Positions 25,996 through 34,465 of a stretch of 57,316 bases of DNA are shown here, piece after piece. A program made the position numbers and the translations under genes. The DNA comes from an uncultured Bacteroidales bacterium (GTDB lineage: Bacteria; Bacteroidota; Bacteroidia; Bacteroidales; P3), in NCBI GenBank assembly GCA_905234695.1, contig CAJOHZ010000013.1, forward strand, positions 1 through 57,316. Reading direction: 5' to 3'. The notes beneath the pieces are model-generated. The model searched no databases. It saw nothing but the letters and a program-made list of their open reading frames with translations, and was not told the origin of the DNA. Each line of letters begins with the position of its first letter. The first letter of the stretch is position 1.

Positions 25996-26757
25996 ATGCT
26001 TCGAGAAGAAACCGTCTTCGGACCCATCCATAGCCGCCGTCTGGGCACCTCGCTCGGCATCAACCTGCTGCCCGAGAAAGGGAAGATATGCAATTTCGAC
26101 TGCATCTACTGCGAATGCGGCTGGAACAAAGACGGCCGCGACGACACCCTGCTGCCCTCCGCCGAAAAAGTGCGGACTGACTTGGAACGGATGCTGCTGC
26201 GACTGCAGAAAGAGGGGACAAAAGTAGACTCCATCACATTCTCAGGCGATGGAGAGCCGACCCTCAACCCCGAATTCCCACAGATTATCGACGACACCCT
26301 TGCCCTGCGCGACCAACTGGCGCCGTCGGCCAAGGTGTCGGTGCTCTCCAACGCCACACGGGTCCACCTGCCTGTAGTGTTCCACGCGCTATGCAAGGTG
26401 GACAACCCCATCATGAAGATTGACGCCCCCACCAACGAGCTGATTGCCAAAATTAACCACCCTGCACCGGGATACGACATCGCCCGGGTAATCGAAGCAT
26501 TGAAGCAGTTCAAGGGCGACTTCATCCTCCAAACCTGCATGCTCCGCAGCCGTGAGTACGACTTTGACTCGTCGCGGCCAGAAGTGCTGGAGGGATGGAT
26601 GGAGATTGTGCGACAGCTACGACCGCGTGAAATCATGGTCTACACCATCGACCGCCCCACCCCCGCCCAGGGATTGGAGAAGTTCACTCCCGACGAGATG
26701 GCCCATCTGGTGCAACCGCTCATCGACGAAGGTTTCCTGATTCAAATCAAGGGATAA
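25996..26757 (+). CDS. Radical SAM protein (wybutosine-like superfamily)
   Basis: The 253-residue protein starts at 25996 (MLREETVFGPIHSRRLG). It has the radical SAM cluster motif CNFDCIYCECG (CxxxCxxC), followed by the SAM-binding TFSGDGEPTLNP, NATRVH and KIDAPTNE segments. This short form with the IHSRRLGTSLGINLLP start is common in Bacteroidota, and its reaction is not known. There is no SPASM or other auxiliary-cluster domain at the C-terminus. It is the last gene before the infC operon promoter. Confidence 0.88.
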   Translation: MLREETVFGPIHSRRLGTSLGINLLPEKGKICNFDCIYCECGWNKDGRDDTLLPSAEKVRTDLERMLLRLQKEGTKVDSITFSGDGEPTLNPEFPQIIDDTLALRDQLAPSAKVSVLSNATRVHLPVVFHALCKVDNPIMKIDAPTNELIAKINHPAPGYDIARVIEALKQFKGDFILQTCMLRSREYDFDSSRPEVLEGWMEIVRQLRPREIMVYTIDRPTPAQGLEKFTPDEMAHLVQPLIDEGFLIQIKG

Positions 26758-26816
26758 CCCTCTTCCCCTTTTTAGATTATATAACAAAAAAAAATCTCTA
26801 TATCAATTATTTTGTG

Positions 26817-26860
26817 TATTTTTGCAAGTCCTAAGAGACCGCATTTTCGGCTCTCATAGG
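26817..26860 (+). promoter_or_regulatory. Promoter and leader hairpin of the infC operon
   Basis: TATTTTTG at 26817-26824 matches the -7 element. Right after it, CCTAAGAGACC (26830-26840) can pair with GGCTCTCATAGG (26849-26860) to form a hairpin near the 5' end of the transcript. About 60 further bases separate it from the infC start. Possible control of the operon is inferred only. Confidence 0.45.
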
Positions 26861-26908
26861 GCATATAATATACGCACATACAATTGATTAGTTAATATTA
26901 ACCAACAT

Positions 26909-26913
26909 AGGAG
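26909..26913 (+). promoter_or_regulatory. Strong Shine-Dalgarno deciding the infC AUA start
   Basis: AGGAG lies 9 bases before ATA at 26923. An in-frame TAG at 26908-26910 rules out an earlier start. No ATG or GTG lies between there and the conserved IF3 N-terminal region. Confidence 0.75.
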
Positions 26914-26922
26914 AACCAAGCT

Positions 26923-27498
26923 ATAGCAGCACCATTCAAACCCGGAAGTCCCAATAATGCCAACAAGGGACGTGGAAAAGGCCCTGTAAAACGGGAGCCC
27001 GAGTTCCAAATCAACGAACGCATCACCGTGCCCATGGTACGCGTGGTGGGAGAAGGTATGGAACCCACCATCATGAACACCAGAGAAGCCCTGTCCCGTG
27101 CGTATGACGAAGGGCTGGACCTGGTGATGATTTCGCCTACCGCCAACCCACCGGTATGCAAAATCATCGAGTACCAGAAATACCTGTACGAGCAGAAGAA
27201 GAAAGAGAAGGAACGCAAGGCCAATTCAACGAAAGTGGTCATCAAGGAAATCCGTCTGAGCCCGCAGACCGACGACCACGACTTTGAGTTCAAACTCAAC
27301 CATGCCAAGCGGTTCCTGAAAGAGGGCAACAAGGTGAAGGTGGATGTCTTCTTCCGCGGACGTGCCATCGTGTACAAAGAACAGGGAGAAGCCCAGCTGC
27401 TGAAATTTGCCGAGGCACTGATGGACTACGGAAAGCCCGAAGCCATGCCTCGCCTGGAAGGCAAGCGAATGCTGATGATCATCTCGCCAAAGAAGTAA
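26923..27498 (+). CDS. infC: Translation initiation factor IF-3, AUA start
   Basis: IF-3 binds the 30S subunit and checks start codons and initiator tRNA. The 191-residue product has a basic N-terminal extension (FKPGSPNNANKGRGKG), the conserved QINERITVPMVRVVGE and ANPPVCKIIEYQKYLYEQKKKEK linker, and the C-terminal domain (VVIKEIRLSPQTDDHDF, RFLKEGNKVKVDVFFRGR). The first ATG in frame (27028) would remove conserved N-terminal residues. The ATA at 26923, behind a strong AGGAG, gives a full-length protein. Rare AUU/AUA/AUC starts are known in infC of other bacteria, where they let IF-3 repress its own translation; the same is likely here. It leads the rpmI-rplT-rplS group. Confidence 0.93.
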   Translation: MAAPFKPGSPNNANKGRGKGPVKREPEFQINERITVPMVRVVGEGMEPTIMNTREALSRAYDEGLDLVMISPTANPPVCKIIEYQKYLYEQKKKEKERKANSTKVVIKEIRLSPQTDDHDFEFKLNHAKRFLKEGNKVKVDVFFRGRAIVYKEQGEAQLLKFAEALMDYGKPEAMPRLEGKRMLMIISPKK

Positions 27499-27549
27499 CG
27501 AACCAAGTTTATCGTAACATATAGTCCAACTTAAAAAAACAGTAAAGTA

Positions 27550-27744
27550 ATGCCAAGAATGAAGACCAAAGCCGCTGCCAAGAAGCGTTTCGCTTTCACC
27601 GGCACTGGCAAAATCAAAAGAAAGCATGCTTATCACAGTCACATTCTGACCAAGAAAGAGACCACGCAGAAACGTAATCTCGACCACACCGCACTGGTGA
27701 GCCGCGACGACGAGAAGCGCGTCAAGAGAATGCTTTTAGCGTAA
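27550..27744 (+). CDS. rpmI: Ribosomal protein L35
   Basis: The 64-residue protein begins [27 protein letters not shown], with the typical [10 protein letters not shown] and [12 protein letters not shown] motifs of L35. It is a basic component of the 50S subunit. It lies 51 bases behind infC, in the conserved infC-rpmI-rplT order. Confidence 0.97.
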   Translation: MPRMKTKAAAKKRFAFTGTGKIKRKHAYHSHILTKKETTQKRNLDHTALVSRDDEKRVKRMLLA

Positions 27745-27924
27745 GGATTCAAAGACGAAATGTTGAAAAGACAAAAAGTTCAAGCATCTTTTAGACTTTC
27801 AAACCTTTTCACTTTTGAACCTGAAAAAACGGAGTTATTAACCATTATTTAGCGCAGACAAGAGCAGCAGGTTAGCACAATCGTCACCGTGCTGCCGCCT
27901 AAATGAAAAAACAATTAATCAAAC
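27745..27924 (+). other. Gap between rpmI and rplT with possible RNA structure
   Basis: This 180-base spacer is unusually long for the operon. It contains GTTCAA and TTGAAC facing each other near 27778 and 27818, and GCAGCA/TGCTGC (about 27868 and 27890) able to pair. L20 controls this operon in other bacteria through leader RNA structures; a similar role here is only a guess. No protein gene is evident. Confidence 0.3.
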
Positions 27925-28272
27925 ATGCCAAGATCAGTCAATGCAGTTGCCTCCAGGGCACGCAGAAAAAAAATCCTCAACCGCACCAAAGGTTATTGGG
28001 GCAGAGGTAAAAACGTATGGACCGTCGCCAAGAACAAATGGGAGAAAGGTCAGACCTACGCCTACCGCGACAGAAAAAACAAGAAGCGTGAATTCCGCGC
28101 ACTGTGGATCAACCGTATCAACGCCGGTTGCCGCATCAATGGAATCTCGTATTCTGTATTTATGGGCGAATTACACAAGAACAACATCGAGCTGAACCGC
28201 AAGGTGCTGGCCGACCTGGCCATGAACAACCCCGAGGCATTCAGCGCCGTTGTCAAGATGGTGAAGAAATAA
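27925..28272 (+). CDS. rplT: Ribosomal protein L20
   Basis: The 115-residue, strongly basic protein has the L20 signature: [19 protein letters not shown] at the start, [29 protein letters not shown] and [29 protein letters not shown]20 binds 23S rRNA early in 50S assembly and often represses its own operon. It is followed at 42 bases by rplS. Confidence 0.97.
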   Translation: MPRSVNAVASRARRKKILNRTKGYWGRGKNVWTVAKNKWEKGQTYAYRDRKNKKREFRALWINRINAGCRINGISYSVFMGELHKNNIELNRKVLADLAMNNPEAFSAVVKMVKK

Positions 28273-28313
28273 GCCAACATTCACGGAGTAATCAACCTTA
28301 AAAACTTTATGTC

Positions 28314-28667
28314 ATGGGAAAAACTGAATTAATGCAATATGTAGAGAATTTGGTCGAGCGCAAAGACTTCCCCGAATTCAAGGCTGGCGATACCATCACT
28401 GTCCATTACAAAATTAAAGAAGGAAACAAAGAACGTATCCAGAACTTCCAGGGCGTTGTGCTGCAGCGCAGTGGAAGCGGTTCGACTGAGACCTTTACTG
28501 TCCGTAAGATTGCCAACGGCATCGGAGTGGAACGTATATTCCCCATCTGTAGCCCGTTCATCGAGAAGATCGAAGTCAACAAGCATGGCGCCGTCCGTCG
28601 TGCGAGAATCTTCTATCTCCGCAATCTGACCGGTAAGAAAGCCCGTATTAAAGAGAAGAGATTCTAA
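28314..28667 (+). CDS. rplS: Ribosomal protein L19
   Basis: The 117-residue protein matches L19: [50 protein letters not shown] and the C-terminal [21 protein letters not shown]. It lies at the 30S-50S interface of the 50S subunit. Finding rplS directly after rplT is less usual than elsewhere; a strong terminator follows at 28696. Confidence 0.97.
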   Translation: MGKTELMQYVENLVERKDFPEFKAGDTITVHYKIKEGNKERIQNFQGVVLQRSGSGSTETFTVRKIANGIGVERIFPICSPFIEKIEVNKHGAVRRARIFYLRNLTGKKARIKEKRF

Positions 28668-28695
28668 TCCCTTCCCGCCACGATACACTTGGATA

Positions 28696-28726
28696 AGAGA
28701 GCGTCCCGTGGGACGCTCTCTTTTTT
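28696..28726 (+). terminator. Rho-independent terminator of the infC-rplS operon
   Basis: AGAGAGCGTCCC and GGGACGCTCTCT form a perfect 12-base stem with a two-base loop (GT), followed by a run of T. Confidence 0.93.
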
Positions 28727-28737
28727 GAATTTGAATT

Positions 28738-28966
28738 AGAAACCGTTTAAAATCAATCCGAATGTTTTTCTTAAAGCATCAATTAAGAAACTGTTTAAAA
28801 TTAATCCAATGTTTTTCTTAAAGCATCAAAACGGCATCTTTCCCTCCTTTTTTCGGTCACAATGGACCCCCATTGCTCCCTCAAAAAGAAGAAAAATCTA
28901 CTCGCTTTGCTGTATAACAAATTCCATCAATTAAATTTAAACAGTTTCTAAATTTAAACAGTTTCT
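28738..28966. mobile_element. Outer, partial MITE copy split by a second MITE
   Basis: A degenerate left end (AGAAACCGTTTAAAATCAAT, 28738-28757, with about 28 more matching bases) and an extra right end (TTTAAACAGTTTCT, ending 28966) enclose the complete copy at 28786-28949. This looks like one element inserted into, or duplicated next to, an older copy. Confidence 0.7.
28786..28949 (+). mobile_element. 164-bp MITE copy A
   Basis: The element has 20-base terminal inverted repeats (AGAAACTGTTTAAAATTAAT and the complement of its right end) and no gene. An inner palindrome of CAATGG...CCATTG marks its centre. A second copy of the same 164-base length, in the opposite orientation and about eight bases different by eye, lies at 46472-46635. 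It fits a non-autonomous transposable element; no matching transposase is in the window. Confidence 0.88.
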
Positions 28967-28986
28967 TACATGTCGAGAATTATTCG

Positions 28987-28994
28987 TATCTTTG
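28987..28994 (+). promoter_or_regulatory. -7 box of thrS
   Basis: TATCTTTG followed by CA lies 60 bases before the thrS start. TTTC from the right end of the outer MITE copy (28962-28965) falls 21 bases upstream, where a -33 element would be expected. Confidence 0.5.
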
Positions 28995-29054
28995 CAGAAC
29001 GTCTTCCAATCAAAGACTTCTACTTAACAACCAATATATAAAGGAGAAAGAACA

Positions 29055-31004
29055 ATGAAAGTAAATGTCAAAAACGTCAGTGAGGTGTCGATTGAGCAGC
29101 CCTGCTCCATTATCGACATCATCAAAATGGTCAATCCGGAAGGTCTGAACAACTACTGTGCCGCCAAAGTCAACGGCACCCTTGAGGATCTCCGAACTAC
29201 CATCGACTCCGACTGCGACATTGAACTGCTCGACGCAAGCCATGAGGAGAGCCTCCCCATCCTGCGCCACACCACCGCCCATATCATGGCCGAGGCCGTA
29301 AAGCACCTCTTCCCCGAAGCCAAACTCACCATCGGTCCCTCGACCGACAAGGGGTTCTTCTACGATTTCGACTTCCGTCCCTTCAACCGCGAGGACCTCG
29401 ACGCCATCGAGAAGGAGATGAAGTCCATCATCAAGAAGGCCACCCGCCTGGAGCGCAAGGTTGTCTCCCGCGACGAGGCAAGGAAGATTTTCGAAGAGAA
29501 GAACGAGCCCTATAAGCTGGAGCTGCTCGATGCCATCGCCCCCGATGCCCGCATCACCATCTATAGCCAGGACGACTTCGTCGACCTCTGCTCGGGCCCC
29601 CACCTGCTGAGCACCCGCCTCATCAAGGGATTCAAACTCATCTCCAATTCGGCCACCTACTGGCGCGGCGACCGCAACGGCAAGTCGCTGACCCGTATAT
29701 TCGGCGTTGCCTTCTTCAGCAAAGAAGAACTCGAGGCACATCTAGAATACCTGGAGAACATCAAGAACCGCGACCACAACAAGCTGGGTCGCGAGTTGGA
29801 GCTCTTCACCGTGGTCGACGTCATTGGCCAGGGTCTTCCGCTGCTGCTGCCCAAGGGCGCCAAGATTGTGCAGACGCTGCAGCGCTGGATTGAGGACCTG
29901 GAGGACAACGAGTGGGGCTACATCCGCACCAAGACTCCGCTGATGGCCAAGAAAGACCTCTACGAGATTTCCGGCCATTGGCAGCACTACAGGGACGGCA
30001 TGTTTATCATTGGCGACCCCGAAGACGAAGAGGTAATGGCACTCCGCCCCATGACCTGCCCGTTCCAATATTTTGTCTACAAGGCCTCTCCCAAGTCGTA
30101 TCGTGACCTGCCGAAGCGCTATAGCGAGACCTCTACCCTCTTCCGCAACGAAGACTCGGGCGAGATGCACGGCTTGACGCGTGTGCGCCAGTTCACCATC
30201 TCGGAGGGACACCTCATCGTGCGCCCCGACCAGATGGTGGAGGAGTTCAAGAAATGCCTCGCCTTGGCCAAGTACTGCCTGACCACCCTCGGCCTGAACG
30301 AGGATGTCACCTATCACCTCTCCAAATGGGATCCCGCCAACACTGCCAAGTATATCGGCACCCCCGAGGTGTGGGAGGAAAGCCAGCAGCATATCCGCGA
30401 CATCCTGAACGAACTGAACATCCCCTTTGTCGAGGACGACGACGAGGCCGCCTTCTATGGCCCCAAGGTCGACATCAATGCCAAGAACGTCTACGGCAAG
30501 GAAGACACCATGATTACCGTCCAGTGGGACTCCCTCCTGGCGCAACGCTACGATATGTTCTATATCGACCAGAACGGCAACAAGGTGCGTCCCTACGTCA
30601 TCCACCGCACCAGCATGGGCTGCTACGAGCGCACGCTGGCTTGGCTGATTGAGAAATACGAGGGTGCCCTGCCCACCTGGCTCATGCCTGAACAGGTGCG
30701 TGTGCTACCCATCTCGGAGAAATTCCTCGACTACGCCGAGCAAGTCACTGCCGAGCTCAAGAGCAACGGCATTGCGGCCACCTGCGACCGTCGCAGCGAG
30801 AAAATCGGCTACAAGCTCCGCGAGACCCGTATACAGAAAATCCCCTATGCCCTTATCATCGGGCAGAAGGAGCAGGACGAGCATGTCGTCTCGATGTGGA
30901 ACCGCAAGGACGGCGACGTCGGCAGCGCCACCCTTGACAAGTTCGTCGACGCCATCTGCAAGGAAATCCGTTCCAAAAGCGTGGAACTGACCATCCGCAA
31001 GTAA
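29055..31004 (+). CDS. thrS: Threonyl-tRNA synthetase
   Basis: The 649-residue class II enzyme is complete. It has an N-terminal TGS domain (about 1-65), the editing/SAD region with HTTAHIMAEAV and the DLCSGPHL metal-site motif, and the catalytic core with RPMTCPFQYFVYK, FRNEDSGEMHGLTRVRQFT and GPKVDINAKN. The core closes with HRTSMGCYERTLAWLIE, and an anticodon-binding domain follows (about 545-649). It charges tRNA-Thr and edits Ser-tRNA-Thr. It stands downstream of rplS behind a terminator and a MITE, rather than before infC as in many relatives. Confidence 0.97.
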   Translation: MKVNVKNVSEVSIEQPCSIIDIIKMVNPEGLNNYCAAKVNGTLEDLRTTIDSDCDIELLDASHEESLPILRHTTAHIMAEAVKHLFPEAKLTIGPSTDKGFFYDFDFRPFNREDLDAIEKEMKSIIKKATRLERKVVSRDEARKIFEEKNEPYKLELLDAIAPDARITIYSQDDFVDLCSGPHLLSTRLIKGFKLISNSATYWRGDRNGKSLTRIFGVAFFSKEELEAHLEYLENIKNRDHNKLGRELELFTVVDVIGQGLPLLLPKGAKIVQTLQRWIEDLEDNEWGYIRTKTPLMAKKDLYEISGHWQHYRDGMFIIGDPEDEEVMALRPMTCPFQYFVYKASPKSYRDLPKRYSETSTLFRNEDSGEMHGLTRVRQFTISEGHLIVRPDQMVEEFKKCLALAKYCLTTLGLNEDVTYHLSKWDPANTAKYIGTPEVWEESQQHIRDILNELNIPFVEDDDEAAFYGPKVDINAKNVYGKEDTMITVQWDSLLAQRYDMFYIDQNGNKVRPYVIHRTSMGCYERTLAWLIEKYEGALPTWLMPEQVRVLPISEKFLDYAEQVTAELKSNGIAATCDRRSEKIGYKLRETRIQKIPYALIIGQKEQDEHVVSMWNRKDGDVGSATLDKFVDAICKEIRSKSVELTIRK

Positions 31005-31024
31005 CAATACTTGTCATATAACAG

Positions 31025-31053
31025 AAAAGCCCGCCAAACGGCGGGCTTTTTTT
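31025..31053. terminator. Terminator between convergent thrS and VWA genes
   Basis: AAAAGCCCGCC and GGCGGGCTTTT form an 11-base stem with a four-base loop followed by T residues. It can serve thrS strongly, and the convergent gene more weakly. Confidence 0.88.
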
Positions 31054-31067
31054 GTATTCTGTAATGT

Positions 31068-32561
31068 CTATTCTGTCTTGCGGCCGAAGATGGTGTAGCC
31101 GGCACCGAGCATGAAGGTATTGCCTTTGCCGACAGAGTAGCTGGCGGTGATATACCACGGATTGGGGAGTTTGTACCCCGCCCGCATCAGGAAGCCGTTG
31201 CTCAGGAACCGGTCGGCTCCGCGATAGCCTATGCCCAGCAGGATGGCAGAATTGTTGGGGAACGAGAAGGCCGCCATCGGGGCGAAAGCAAATCCGATGC
31301 CGTGTGCAGCATTGAGCTCCACATAGCCGCCCACCGAAATGAGGTCGGTCACCGGGAAGGTCATATCCAATCCCACAGCGGCAATCACGCTACCTTTATG
31401 TTCCACCTCTTTGCGGTCGATATAGTCGCCAATACCGCCGATAGAGGCATTGGCGCCCATGAAGAACTTACGCGCCACGTCGCCACACTCAATGGTCCAA
31501 CGCACCCGTCCGTCGTATCCGCGCGGGATATAGCAATAAATGCTCTGCCACTTGTTGATGAGGTTGGTTCCAATCTCCTCGAAGGCAGCCTGCAGTTTGT
31601 CGAAATTGTTCAACGAATAAAACTTGTTGCCCGAAGTGTTGTGCGAGAGGTTGCTCAACACCCGTTCGAAATCGGTATTGTTGCGGTCCACATCGTTGCC
31701 ACGGATGGCCAGCACATAGCTCTCAATCTGCGCCCCACCGATACGGTCTTTCTCAATGCGCCGGTTGACATGCTGGAAATACTTGTGTTCCACGCCCTCG
31801 GCAGCCTTGCCAATCTTAGGATCAAACGAATCGTTGTCGTAGCCGTCGGTGAAAGCAATCACGTACGAACCATCGTAAATCTTGTCCTTCCCAATGGACA
31901 GCCGATCGACATAAACCTTGATATGGTCGAGTGCCTGGTCGATGGCATAGTAGAAAGCAGTACGGTTGTTCAGCTCCAGTTCGTCGATGAACTTGAACAT
32001 CTCCTTGCGGCTGTCGCGTGTGAGGGGACGAAGGTCGAAGGTCTTGGTATTCTTCATCGAGTTGAAGCCCACGACACCGATATGCACGTTGCCGTCGTCC
32101 GACTTGTCGATGATGACATCGATAAACTGCTTGGCGCTGTTCTTCAACTTGACAAAGTCGGCATCGCCGATGGAGGAGCTACAGTCGAGTACCAGCATGA
32201 TGCTCATCACCTTCTGCTGGGAGAATGCCGCCTCGGCGTTCTCGACCTCACTGTCAATCTGCCAACGGCCGCTGTTGTTCTGCCAACGGTAGAATTTCAG
32301 TCCGCAGTTGAACCCCTGCGGATGCGTGGTGGAAGCATGTTCGAACACCAACTGCACACCCTTGTCGGTATCATGGCCGTAGATGGTGTCGGAATTGGTG
32401 AACGAGATGCCCTGGCTGCGGACATTGTACAGTTTCCACGCCTCACCCGCGCGGTTGGGGGTGGAGAGCTGTCCCTCAATGAAGAACTTGGCCTTGTCGG
32501 CTTGTGCGAAAGTCGAAATAGACAGCAGCGTGGCTGCCAGCAAGATGAATACTCTTTTCAT
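31068..32561 (-). CDS. Secreted VWA-domain protein with barrel-like C-terminus
   Basis: The 497-residue protein starts with a signal peptide (MKRVFILLAATLLSIST, cut near FAQ). The middle (about 115-325) is a von Willebrand factor A domain with a MIDAS-type start, LVLDCSSSIGDAD (DxSxS), and later AFTDGYDNDSF. The last ~130 residues alternate hydrophobic and polar residues with glycines (AAVGLDMTFPVTD, YVELNAAHGIGFAF, LLGIGYRGADRF, YITASYSVGKG, FMLGAGYTIFG), like outer-membrane beta strands. I infer a surface or periplasmic binding protein attached by a small barrel. The ligand is unknown. It converges on thrS across a terminator. Confidence 0.75.
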   Translation of the reverse strand: MKRVFILLAATLLSISTFAQADKAKFFIEGQLSTPNRAGEAWKLYNVRSQGISFTNSDTIYGHDTDKGVQLVFEHASTTHPQGFNCGLKFYRWQNNSGRWQIDSEVENAEAAFSQQKVMSIMLVLDCSSSIGDADFVKLKNSAKQFIDVIIDKSDDGNVHIGVVGFNSMKNTKTFDLRPLTRDSRKEMFKFIDELELNNRTAFYYAIDQALDHIKVYVDRLSIGKDKIYDGSYVIAFTDGYDNDSFDPKIGKAAEGVEHKYFQHVNRRIEKDRIGGAQIESYVLAIRGNDVDRNNTDFERVLSNLSHNTSGNKFYSLNNFDKLQAAFEEIGTNLINKWQSIYCYIPRGYDGRVRWTIECGDVARKFFMGANASIGGIGDYIDRKEVEHKGSVIAAVGLDMTFPVTDLISVGGYVELNAAHGIGFAFAPMAAFSFPNNSAILLGIGYRGADRFLSNGFLMRAGYKLPNPWYITASYSVGKGNTFMLGAGYTIFGRKTE

Positions 32562-32699
32562 GGTTGTGTGCTTACGTAATGCTTTTCTATAACGACAAAC
32601 CTCGCCACATATTGTATCATATGGGCGGAAAAAACACCATTGGACAATAAAAAACGCTTTTCCCCGTTTTTCAAGGAAACAACAACCAATACATTTGTC

Positions 32700-32942
32700 A
32701 TGAAAAAGACTCTTTTATTTGTGGCCATTGCCCTGGCTTTCGGCCTTACCAGTTGCGACAAGACCAAGAACTGTTCATGCACAACAACCCAAGCTTGGGA
32801 TGTTGATGATATGGAACCGATGGTCTCCACCTACTCCGGCACCATTGAAAAGGGCGAATGCTCCGACATGAACGCAACCCAGCGGTCTAACATGGGAGGC
32901 CAAACCTATACTGCAAAGACAGAATGCGTTGAGGTGAAGTGA
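32700..32942 (+). CDS. Small lipoprotein, unknown function
   Basis: The 80-residue product begins MKKTLLFVAIALAFGLTSC, a clear lipoprotein signal with lipobox cysteine 19. The short mature part contains a CSC motif and one more cysteine near the end (TECVEVK), which could pair in the periplasm. No family is recognised. TACATTTG lies only a few bases before the ATG, so the promoter position is uncertain. Confidence 0.65.
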   Translation: MKKTLLFVAIALAFGLTSCDKTKNCSCTTTQAWDVDDMEPMVSTYSGTIEKGECSDMNATQRSNMGGQTYTAKTECVEVK

Positions 32943-32959
32943 GGTAAGGAAACTGTCTC

Positions 32960-33775
32960 TTGAACACACAGCACGAAAACCCGCTTACCCCCGAGATGGT
33001 CGAAGCCATGGGGGTAAGCCAATCTGTCCTTGAGGAGGTCCAGTGCATCGTGGGAAGGATGCCCACGGTGGAGGAGTTGAGCACGTTGTTGGCCATGTGG
33101 GAGTCCAACGGGCGGCAGCAGAGCCTATATGCCTGGCTGCGTGGGCAGCACCATGTGGTGGAACGACACGAATACCTGTACGATGGCACCGACAATACCC
33201 ACAAGGAGATTCGCGAACCACGGGTGAAAGACTGCATCCCGCTATCGCACGAGATGATGGATAGTTTGCACCTGCCCCCGCTGGCCGACCACCAGCGGAT
33301 AGCCCACAGCCATTTGCTCTATATGGTCGGTCATGTCGCCACCGGTTTCCTCGACTCGGAATACGCCCGTCGCTGCCTGCACCTTGTGGAAGACCCTGTG
33401 CGCATGGAAAATGCCGATGAAGAGCTGGAGTATCTGTCCATGATTCTCTCGGCCCTCAACGATGCAGAGGTTATCCGCACCTACTGCCCTGTCGGACAAG
33501 GCGGCCTCTTCGCCACACTGGTGTGCAGTTGTGCACCGCATATAGGATTCGATATCCTCACCTGCCGCGAGATACGGCTCGATGCATTCCTCTTCGGCGA
33601 GGAGGGTGTGCGACTGCTGGTATCGCTACCCGAAGCACAGGACGATTTCTTCCTGCAAAAAATGGACGAAGCACGTGTCAACTGCTGCTTCCTCGGACAT
33701 GTCACCAAAGGGCGTGTATTGGTCGACGACATGGACTACGGCGACATTGCAGGGTACTTGAAGCACCTCGCATAA
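32960..33775 (+). CDS. Orphan protein resembling the AIRS C-terminal domain (PurL/PurM-like)
   Basis: The longest reading uses TTG at 32960; ATG at 32996 is an alternative start. The second half resembles the ATP-binding C-terminal domain of FGAM/AIR synthetases: PVGQGGLFATL where those enzymes have SDGGLA, then LDAFLFGEEGVRLLVSLPEA (compare LFGExxxRxLV), CCFLGHVTKGRVLVDD. The N-terminal 120 residues (VEELSTLLAMWESN, YAWLRGQHHVVER) are not recognisable as a catalytic domain. It is too short (271 residues) for PurL or PurM. Possibly a degenerate or repurposed relative; a function in purine synthesis is unproven. Confidence 0.6.
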   Translation: MNTQHENPLTPEMVEAMGVSQSVLEEVQCIVGRMPTVEELSTLLAMWESNGRQQSLYAWLRGQHHVVERHEYLYDGTDNTHKEIREPRVKDCIPLSHEMMDSLHLPPLADHQRIAHSHLLYMVGHVATGFLDSEYARRCLHLVEDPVRMENADEELEYLSMILSALNDAEVIRTYCPVGQGGLFATLVCSCAPHIGFDILTCREIRLDAFLFGEEGVRLLVSLPEAQDDFFLQKMDEARVNCCFLGHVTKGRVLVDDMDYGDIAGYLKHLA

Positions 33776-33852
33776 CGACACGCTATACACATGTTCCCAA
33801 TCAGATACCCCCATTAACGAAACAAAAAATCCGTTAATCGTGAAATAAATCG

Positions 33853-33860
33853 TATCTTTG
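33853..33860 (+). promoter_or_regulatory. -7 box of the TPR gene
   Basis: TATCTTTG followed by CA lies 23 bases before the start codon. Just upstream, ATTAACG and CGTTAAT (33813-33838) form an inverted repeat that may end the preceding transcript. Confidence 0.55.
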
Positions 33861-33883
33861 CATTTTCAAATACACACCTCACC

Positions 33884-34456
33884 ATGGCCGACATCATCAA
33901 CAACCTGACCCCCGAGGGAATGATTCAAATCATTGACCGCCAGATAGAGAAACTGGACACCGTGGGTAGCGACGACATGATACGCCTGCGCAAACACCTT
34001 GAACACGACGCCAGCGACCCCACGATGTGGTTCGACCTCGGTATCGCCCTGAACCAAGCCGCCATGCAACGCGACTATCTGGAGGTGGACCGCGCCCAGT
34101 TACTGAACCCCGGAGCCGAGGAAATGGATGTCGACGGAAGCGGCTCCACCCACCTGCTGGAGGAGGCCCTCTCTGTGTTCCGCAAGGTGCTGGAGATGGA
34201 ACCCGACTACTATGGCGTACACACCCAGATGGGCATCGTCTATTCCAACCTGCACCGTTTCGACGAAGCCGAGCAGTGCTATTTGCAGGCATTGAAGGAA
34301 GACGAGGAGGATTTCTCGGCCGCTTACTATCTGGGACTCACCTACCGCGACAAAGGCGACGAAACCCTGGCTCAGAAATACCTGGCCCTCGCTCACGAAC
34401 TCAACCCCGACGACGACACCTTTGTCAACGCCGCCGGCCTCGCCGTGGAACGATAG
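33884..34456 (+). CDS. Tetratricopeptide-repeat protein
   Basis: The 190-residue protein is all helical with at least three TPR units: MWFDLGIALNQAAM, then GVHTQMGIVYSNLHRFDEAEQCYLQAL, and SAAYYLGLTYRDKGDETLAQKYLALA. There is no signal peptide, so it is cytoplasmic. TPR proteins act as protein-binding scaffolds; the partner is unknown. It is a single-gene unit with its own -7 box and a terminator-like hairpin behind it. Confidence 0.85.
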   Translation: MADIINNLTPEGMIQIIDRQIEKLDTVGSDDMIRLRKHLEHDASDPTMWFDLGIALNQAAMQRDYLEVDRAQLLNPGAEEMDVDGSGSTHLLEEALSVFRKVLEMEPDYYGVHTQMGIVYSNLHRFDEAEQCYLQALKEDEEDFSAAYYLGLTYRDKGDETLAQKYLALAHELNPDDDTFVNAAGLAVER

Positions 34457-34465
34457 GAAAAGAGG

